Of a DNA stretch of 64,000 bases, positions 59,435-64,000 are shown piece by piece. The notes under the pieces were generated by a model. That model saw only the letters and a list, made by a program, of their open reading frames with translations. It ran no database searches and had not been told where the DNA came from. Position 1 is the first letter of the stretch. The number at the start of each line of letters is the position of its first letter. This stretch comes from JAOUEA01 sp040882605 (lineage in GTDB: Bacteria; Actinomycetota; UBA4738; HRBIN12). The stretch is from assembly GCA_040882605.1 (NCBI GenBank), contig JBBEAY010000061.1, forward strand, positions 1-64,000, in the 5' to 3' direction. The translations under genes were made by a program, and so were the position numbers.

Positions 59435-60340
59435 GTGACGCGGCCAAGGACCAAGCCGGTGCGCATCGGGGTGCAGCTCCCCGAGGTCGAGCGCGAGGTC
59501 CGCTGGCCCGAGTACGTCGCGATGGCGCAGGCCGCCGAGCACGCCGGCTTCGATTCGGTCTGGGTGGGCGACCACCTCCTCTATCGCGGCGACGGCAGAC
59601 CCGAGCGAGGACCGTGGGAAGCCTGGACCACCCTCGCCGCGATCGCCGCCGCCACCGATCGCGTGGAGCTCGGTCCGCTCGTCGCGTGTGCCGGCTTCCA
59701 CGCGCCGGCCATGCTCGCGAAACAGGCCGCGACCGTCGACGAGATCTCAGGCGGGCGCCTCGTGCTCGCCCTCGGCGCTGGCTGGAACGAGGCCGAGTTC
59801 CGCGCGTTCGGCTTCCCGTTCGATCGACGTGCGTCGAGGTTCGAGGAATCCTTCGAGGTGATCCGCAGGCTCGTGGCCGGAGAGCGGGTCACGTTTCACG
59901 GCGAACACGTGCAGGTCGACGACGCCGTGCTGCTCCCCCGGCCGGCGCGGCGCCCCCGGCTGATGATCGGCAGCGCGGGCCGCCGGGTGCTCGCCGCCGC
60001 GCTCCCCCACGTCGACGCCTGGAACACGTGGTTCGACTGGTACGGCAACTCGCCCCAAGGGTTCGCCACGCGGTGTCGCGAGATCGACGAGCTCGCGCGT
60101 TCGGCCGGGCGCGACCCCGGCGAGATCGAACGCAGCGCCTGCCTGCTGGTCGCGCTCGACCCATCTTCCGGTGAGCGGCCGCACGATCCGTCGGCACCGC
60201 CCGTCACGGGTGGAGCGTCGCGGGTAGCCGAGACGATCCGCGCCATGGGCGAGTCCGGCGCCGACGAGGTGATCCTCGTGATCGACCCCATCACCGAGCG
60301 AACGATCGAGGCCCTGGGGCCGGCGGTGACGCAACGCTGA
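59435..60340 (+). CDS. F420-dependent-type LLM-class oxidoreductase
   Basis: Protein of 301 aa, GTG start. A luciferase-like TIM barrel: GVQLPEVEREV, HAGFDSVWVGDHLL, GPLVACAGFHAPAMLAKQAATVDEISGGRLVLALGAGW (in overlapping parts) and the LMIGSAGRRVL phosphate-binding turn. The SGGRL-LGAGW style is that of F420-dependent members. Substrate unknown. A 13-base repeat (CGTGACGCGGCCA) in the short leader may be noise. Confidence 0.88.
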   Translation: MTRPRTKPVRIGVQLPEVEREVRWPEYVAMAQAAEHAGFDSVWVGDHLLYRGDGRPERGPWEAWTTLAAIAAATDRVELGPLVACAGFHAPAMLAKQAATVDEISGGRLVLALGAGWNEAEFRAFGFPFDRRASRFEESFEVIRRLVAGERVTFHGEHVQVDDAVLLPRPARRPRLMIGSAGRRVLAAALPHVDAWNTWFDWYGNSPQGFATRCREIDELARSAGRDPGEIERSACLLVALDPSSGERPHDPSAPPVTGGASRVAETIRAMGESGADEVILVIDPITERTIEALGPAVTQR

Positions 60341-60370
60341 AGCGCGAGCGATGACGTGGGGCAGGGCACC

Positions 60371-60679
60371 TCAGCCCATGAGCAGCTCCAGCGCGATCGT
60401 CATCCCCGACCCGACGAGCGCACCCAGCACGCCCCATGGCAACCATCGATCGATGAACCCGGCAAGGAGGCCCCGATGCTTCGCTTCGACTTGCGCCGCC
60501 TCGCAGGCAGCGGGGGGAAGATCCGAGCGCTCGTATCGCAAGATCGTGAGCAACGCCGGATCAGAGAGCTCCGATGCGTCGGGGCATCGACGACCTCGGT
60601 CTTCGGCATCCCAGGCAGCTTCGCAGAACTCGAGAGCCCTCAGGCTCGCTTCGACCGCAGCTTCGGTGGCGTTGGCCAT
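60371..60679 (-). CDS. Small tail-anchored membrane protein
   Basis: Protein of 102 aa with GAGGAGG ten bases before the ATG. A helical N-terminal region contains two Cys (FCEAAW, RRCPD) and AACEAAQVEA. A single C-terminal membrane helix (residues about 80-100, WGVLGALVGSGMTIALELLM) is the only hydrophobic part. I do not recognise it. It converges on the F420-type gene. Confidence 0.55.
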   Translation of the reverse strand: MANATEAAVEASLRALEFCEAAWDAEDRGRRCPDASELSDPALLTILRYERSDLPPAACEAAQVEAKHRGLLAGFIDRWLPWGVLGALVGSGMTIALELLMG

Positions 60680-60965
60680 GCCAGCTCACCTCCTCGATGT
60701 CTCTCGCCCACGCGAGAGCGGGCACTCGAGTCGAAGGCGGCCGGCCGCTCGGGGCCAACGGCGCATGCGCGGGCTCAAGGACATCGTCGTCATCACCATC
60801 CTGCACCCCGACTCCTGAACATGGGCTGAAGGTGAAAAGTTGACGACCCGCGTGTCGGCTGCGAGGGTGGGGCATCCGCTGAGGCTAGGCCTGAAGACCT
60901 ACGTTGCGTGTCTCCCCCGCGTACGAGGCAAGGCCGAGCCGCTCCAAACCCCCCAAGGAGGGCCC

Positions 60966-61928
60966 ATGCTGAAGCGCGTCATCCTCATGGCAGCCGTCGT
61001 GGCCGTTGCCGCCATGGTGCTCGTGATCCCGGGCACCGCCTCGGCGAGGCTCGGGGCGTGCGATATGCACGTCGACGCCCCCGACGACCTCAACGCACGC
61101 TTCCGCAAAGCGCCGAAGGGCGCTGTGATCTGCCTGAGTGGCACCTTCCGCATCAACGCTCCTCTCGTTCCTCGGGACGGTCAGGTCATCCGAGGGCCGG
61201 CGGCCATCGTCAACGGCGGCAGCGTGGAAGATGGCTTCTTCCTGGGTGACGCGAGCCACGTCACGATCGCAGGGCTCGACATCTCGGGCTTCACCTCGAG
61301 GGGCGTGCGATGCGGGTCCTACACCCGGCTCCTGCGTTCGGCGCTGCACCACAACCGCCAGAACGGTGTGGGCTGCCAGCTCGACAACCGAGGGGGCTCA
61401 CACATCCTGATCGCCTCGAACAAGGTGTACGCGAACGGCGATCCGTCGATCGAGGGGCACACCGCCGGCGGCATGAAGTTCGTGCGCACCGGCGCTCCGG
61501 GCGATCGCGCCGGGAGCTCGATCACGCTGCGACGGAACAAGGTGTGGGGCAACATCGGCAACGGCATCTGGTTCGACATCAACTCGGCCGGCGACCTGAT
61601 CGCGCGCAACGAGGTGTGGAACAACACCCGCAGTGGCATCCGCTACGAGATCAGCGCGGGCCCCGCGATCATCCGCAGGAACGTCGTGTACCGCAATGAC
61701 TGGTACGGAGTCTGGATCACGTCGTCGGCTAAGGTGGTCGTGCGCGAGAATGTCGTCGTGCGCAATGGCAAGGGCGACATCGTTGTCGTCAGCGACGAAC
61801 GGGCGAGGCTCAGGTTCCCAGATCTCGGTGGAAGCCACGATGGCTATAAGACCCGGAACATCCAGGTGTTGCGCAACACCGTGGCGAGGAAGCTCGTGGG
61901 CTGCTCACTCGAGAACGTCTCCTGCTGA
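60966..61928 (+). CDS. Secreted right-handed parallel beta-helix protein
   Basis: Protein of 320 aa from the ATG after AAGGAGG; the frame extends upstream without a ribosome-binding site. Signal peptide residues 1-27 (ending TASA). The mature protein shows beta-helix (PbH1/NosD-like) coils: GSHILIASNKVYANGD, ITLRRNKVWGNIGNGIWFD, LIARNEVWNNTRSGIRYE and AIIRRNVVYRNDWYGVWI. Such folds bind or cleave polysaccharides. Catalytic acids cannot be assigned. The 286 bases upstream contain no other gene. Confidence 0.85.
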   Translation: MLKRVILMAAVVAVAAMVLVIPGTASARLGACDMHVDAPDDLNARFRKAPKGAVICLSGTFRINAPLVPRDGQVIRGPAAIVNGGSVEDGFFLGDASHVTIAGLDISGFTSRGVRCGSYTRLLRSALHHNRQNGVGCQLDNRGGSHILIASNKVYANGDPSIEGHTAGGMKFVRTGAPGDRAGSSITLRRNKVWGNIGNGIWFDINSAGDLIARNEVWNNTRSGIRYEISAGPAIIRRNVVYRNDWYGVWITSSAKVVVRENVVVRNGKGDIVVVSDERARLRFPDLGGSHDGYKTRNIQVLRNTVARKLVGCSLENVSC

Positions 61929-62030
61929 GGATCTGAGGAAGGATCCATCTAGACATAAGGAGACCAGCTCAAGGTCCGGCACCCTGGGTGCCGAAGGAAC
62001 ATGGGAAGCCCAGACTGGGAGGGGGACTCC

Positions 62031-62903
62031 ATGTTCCGGTTGGCATCGTCTCGACTACGATCCATGATCGTCCGGCTCGCGTTGGCTGCGCTGGCGGTCG
62101 GCTCGGTCTCCACCGTTCCGTGGACGACGTCCGCGGTCGCTGGAGCAGCGGAGCGCTCGCCCGTGGGGTGGGTCATGGAATGCAACTTCGTCCGCCACCT
62201 CATCGCCGACCCGATCGTGTATCCGGGACAACCCGGGGCGGGGCACCTGCACGACTTCTTCGGCAATACGACCACCGACGCCCACTCGACGTATGCGTCG
62301 CTTCTCGCCGGCTTCAGCAGCTGCGGGCTGGCGAAGGACACCGGCGCGTATTGGGTCCCGGCCGCATACGGAACCGGCACGTTGCTCGATCCGAAGGACG
62401 CCGACTTCTATTACCGCGTCGTGACCGACCCCGCCGAGCTGCAGCCCTTCCCAGCCGGCCTGCGGATCATCGCCGGCGACGGCCGAGCGGCCGCGGCGCA
62501 GTCGAAGAAGGTCGTGTACTGGGACTGCGAGAACGGTGGCGACGATACGAACCGCACGTCCCCGGTCGACTGTGGCAGCGGCATCGTGTCGGCGCACGTG
62601 CGGTTCCCCGACTGCTGGAACGGGGTCGGGCTCGACAGCGCCGACCACAAGAGCCACATGGCGTATTCCGTGGACGGTCCCGGAACCTACCGGGTCTGTC
62701 CCACGACGCACCCCGTGCCGGTGCCGAGGCTGATCTACAAGCTGGAATGGCCACTGCACGACGGCAGTCGGCTCACGCTCGCGAGCGGATCGGCGTTCAC
62801 GCTGCACGCCGACTTCGTGAACTCGTGGGACCAGCGAGAGCTGGAGCGTCTGGTGCGCGACTGTCTGAGGGCGGGAGTGAACTGCGGAACCTTCAACACG
62901 TGA
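62031..62903 (+). CDS. Exported DUF1996 protein
   Basis: Protein of 290 aa, ATG after GGGAGGGGG. Signal peptide residues 1-38. DUF1996 hallmarks: GHLHDFFGNTTTDAHSTY, CGLAKDTGAYWVPAAY, KVVYWDCENG, VRFPDCWNGVGLDSADHKSHMAY and CPTTHPVPVPRLIYKLEWP; six or more Cys likely pair as disulfides. The family is secreted in fungi and actinobacteria and has no proven function. It pairs with the beta-helix gene upstream in a small exoprotein cluster. Confidence 0.88.
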   Translation: MFRLASSRLRSMIVRLALAALAVGSVSTVPWTTSAVAGAAERSPVGWVMECNFVRHLIADPIVYPGQPGAGHLHDFFGNTTTDAHSTYASLLAGFSSCGLAKDTGAYWVPAAYGTGTLLDPKDADFYYRVVTDPAELQPFPAGLRIIAGDGRAAAAQSKKVVYWDCENGGDDTNRTSPVDCGSGIVSAHVRFPDCWNGVGLDSADHKSHMAYSVDGPGTYRVCPTTHPVPVPRLIYKLEWPLHDGSRLTLASGSAFTLHADFVNSWDQRELERLVRDCLRAGVNCGTFNT

Positions 62904-63395
62904 TCAGGGCCCAGCGGGTCGGCCGAGCCCCTCGAGCGCCGCAGCCGCTGCTCGCACCGCAGGCACGAGCCACCTGGCCGACCACGGAGCCCGGCGATGG
63001 CGAAGCGCTCGCTCGGTCTCGTCGAACGGCCACCACCTAGGGTCGCGGAACCCCTCATATGGCTCCACGAGCGCACGGACCTCAAGCAGGAACACGGGCG
63101 TCATCGTGGCGTCGGTGTGCAGGAAGTCGCCGGGACACTTGCGTAGGCGTACCCAGGCGATGGGCTCGGCGTGGATCGTTCCCTCGACGCCCGCTTCTTC
63201 TTGCGCCTCGCGCGCTGCGGCCCGCGGAAGAGCCTCATTCGGCTCCACCTTGCCTCCCGGCAACGTCCAGGCTCCTCGCCGGGTGCGCACGAGCAGCACC
63301 TCGGCTGTCGGCCCGCGCCTGCGATAGCAGCACGCCACGACGCGACGAGGATGCCGTGCCGGGCTCCGAACATCCGCACCGCCCGGCTCAGACAT
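62904..63395 (-). CDS. Nudix hydrolase
   Basis: Protein of 163 aa with a full Nudix box (GGKVEPNEALPRAAAREAQEEAG: G-x5-E-x7-R-E-x2-E-E-x-G) around residues 47-69. It hydrolyses nucleoside diphosphates linked to another moiety; substrate unknown. The ATG overlaps the stop of the lipid-kinase fragment by eight bases, so it was probably co-translated with an intact kinase before that gene broke. Confidence 0.9.
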   Translation of the reverse strand: MSEPGGADVRSPARHPRRVVACCYRRRGPTAEVLLVRTRRGAWTLPGGKVEPNEALPRAAAREAQEEAGVEGTIHAEPIAWVRLRKCPGDFLHTDATMTPVFLLEVRALVEPYEGFRDPRWWPFDETERALRHRRAPWSARWLVPAVRAAAAALEGLGRPAGP

Positions 63396-63669
63396 CGCCT
63401 GCGGTACGTGGATCTGGCGCCCAGGGCGCCACGACCCTCAGCGCGCCCGGCTCGATACGGACGTCGATGCGCTCGTGGTCTCCCACTTCCTCGCCGTCGA
63501 GGGCAAGCGGCCGAGCACCGTGGAGCAGCTCGATGCGAACCCGCCACGCCTCGGTGCGAACCACCCGCCGGGGACGCTGGGTGATCTCATGCCAGGCCTG
63601 GTTCGATCGGGCGCGCATGCTCTGCGATGTCCTCACGATGCGCAGATCTGCTGTGGCTCCCGTTGCGAG
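63388..63669 (-). pseudogene. C-terminal fragment of a diacylglycerol/lipid kinase gene
   Basis: The last about 90 residues resemble the C-terminal domain of YegS/DAGK-type lipid kinases (RTEAWRVRIELL, ARPLALDGEEVGDHERI, VRIEPGALRVVAP). The catalytic N-terminal domain with GGDGT is absent: the homology stops at a point where the opposite strand begins to encode a PAP2 phosphatase. Hence it is truncated by a deletion, an inversion or an assembly join. Confidence 0.6.
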
Positions 63670-63842
63670 GGTTGGCTCTCGGGGTGGGCTACTCACGGGT
63701 GCATACAGGCGTGCACTACCCCGGCGACGTGGTGGCGGGCGCGGTCATCGGCTCGGCGTGCGGCTGGACCGTGATCGGGGCCACGCGGCGCCGCGACCGC
63801 GGGGGTGCGGCGGCCGCTCGCGTCTGCATCAGGAAACCTTGA
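63660..63842 (+). pseudogene. C-terminal fragment of a PAP2-family phosphatase gene
   Basis: In this frame ALGVGYSRVHTGVHYPGDVV and AGAVIGSACGW match the last catalytic motif of type 2 phosphatidic acid phosphatases (SRvytGvHyPsDvlaG) and the final helix. The earlier motifs (KxxxxxxRP and PSGH) are missing because the sequence to the left belongs to the lipid-kinase fragment on the other strand. The stop overlaps the next minus-strand gene's stop. Confidence 0.65.
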
Positions 63843-64000
63843 CCCACGATGCGACCGATGGAACGCCCGCGTCGTTGATCAGGAAAAGCATGTACCAACC
63901 GGGGGGCGCCTGGGCGCCCGATGCCGGTGCGCTCACAGTGAGCCCCCCGGCGCCCGCCGAGAACGACAGCGGCACGTGCCGCTGATCGAAGTTCACGCCG
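63829..64000 (-). CDS. Galactose-oxidase-like protein, C-terminal end (DUF1929), partial
   Basis: Only the last 56 residues are inside the window; the gene continues past the right edge. NFDQRHVPLSF, GLTVSAP and APPGWYMLFLINDAGVPSVASWV form the terminal Ig-like domain (DUF1929) of galactose oxidase/glyoxal oxidase (GlxA) copper enzymes. The copper-ligand His of that domain would lie just outside. It converges on the PAP2 fragment with a 14-base overlap. No start codon is visible, so only the frame and homology support it. Confidence 0.78.
   Translation of the reverse strand, partial: GVNFDQRHVPLSFSAGAGGLTVSAPASGAQAPPGWYMLFLINDAGVPSVASWVKVS

Noticed and set aside
60764..60817. 17-codon reading frame (rich in Ile/Val) before the beta-helix gene
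   Set aside because: A leader peptide was considered, but there is no attenuator structure, no ribosome-binding site and no amino-acid pathway gene nearby.
63627..63842. Complete 71-aa PAP2-like protein from the ATG at 63627
   Set aside because: The first 14 residues overlap the kinase fragment and lack PAP2 similarity, and the fold needs upstream catalytic motifs; treated as a truncated gene.
1..64000. CRISPR arrays
   Set aside because: No series of regularly spaced 24-40-base repeats was found; the repeats at 15.0, 22.6 and 54.7 kb are short tandem or paired elements.

Overview
The window is GC-rich, densely coding chromosomal DNA, most like an uncultured member of the Actinomycetota (probably a metagenome-assembled genome). 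The lineage call rests on a GlnE adenylyltransferase plus a GlnA2-type glutamine synthetase, an F420-type luciferase-like oxidoreductase, a DinB2-type polymerase, DNA-damage promoters of the actinobacterial RecA-NDp/PafBC form, many GTG starts and secreted fasciclin, DUF4331 and DUF1996 proteins. I cannot name a genus.

Layout. 1-6.2 kb is an accessory defence/addiction block: an IS21-like end, a PD-(D/E)XK-type nuclease, a BglII-like endonuclease with a C5-cytosine methyltransferase and a Mig-type T/G mismatch glycosylase, two tandem small paralogues each behind a damage-type promoter, an EVE-domain remnant and a HipBA pair. 6.2-15.4 kb has a broken VOC gene, a Calx-beta exoprotein, DinB2, two PIN toxin-antitoxin pairs, and a fasciclin lipoprotein beside a sulfite-oxidase-type molybdoenzyme. 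15.4-27.7 kb holds MscL, an SDR, GlnE, an acyl-CoA synthetase and a complete leucine-degradation (Liu) cluster: isovaleryl-CoA dehydrogenase, both methylcrotonyl-CoA carboxylase subunits, methylglutaconyl-CoA hydratase and HMG-CoA lyase. 27.7-34.4 kb has a DUF4143 ATPase, RidA, glutamine synthetase, a cupredoxin, NAD synthetase and a SIMPL protein.

34.4-39.7 kb starts at an intact tRNA-Lys(TTT) and ends at an imperfect copy of the tRNA 3' end next to an IS481 remnant. It may be a small island carrying a five-PAS histidine kinase, a dead metallo-beta-lactamase fragment and a membrane-tethered serine protease. 39.7-48 kb has homocysteine methyltransferase, AlkA-type glycosylase, a 5'-3' exonuclease, a membrane-anchored coiled-coil protein, an SGNH hydrolase, a rhodanese and an EamA transporter. 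48.2-55.6 kb is a same-strand run of DUF4331 protein, TPR protein, NicO-type transporter with EF-hand and His-rich loop, aldo/keto reductase, hydrolase, PAS protein and MBL-fold hydrolase. 55.6-60.7 kb has a tandem pair of AlaDH/PNT-like proteins, an MFS transporter and the F420-type enzyme. The right end has secreted beta-helix and DUF1996 proteins, a Nudix hydrolase, head-to-head fragments of a lipid kinase and a PAP2 phosphatase, and the 3' end of a galactose-oxidase-like gene.

How parts work together: the Liu genes convert isovaleryl-CoA to acetyl-CoA and acetoacetate, and the adjacent ligase may reactivate the acid product. DinB2, the AlkA-like and Mig-like glycosylases, the exonuclease and the damage-type promoters form a scattered DNA-repair theme. 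The best candidates for undescribed biology are the damage-promoter paralogue pair (3.6-4.2 kb), the DUF4331-TPR-NicO unit, the tandem AlaDH-like pair and the receptor-like coiled-coil protein.
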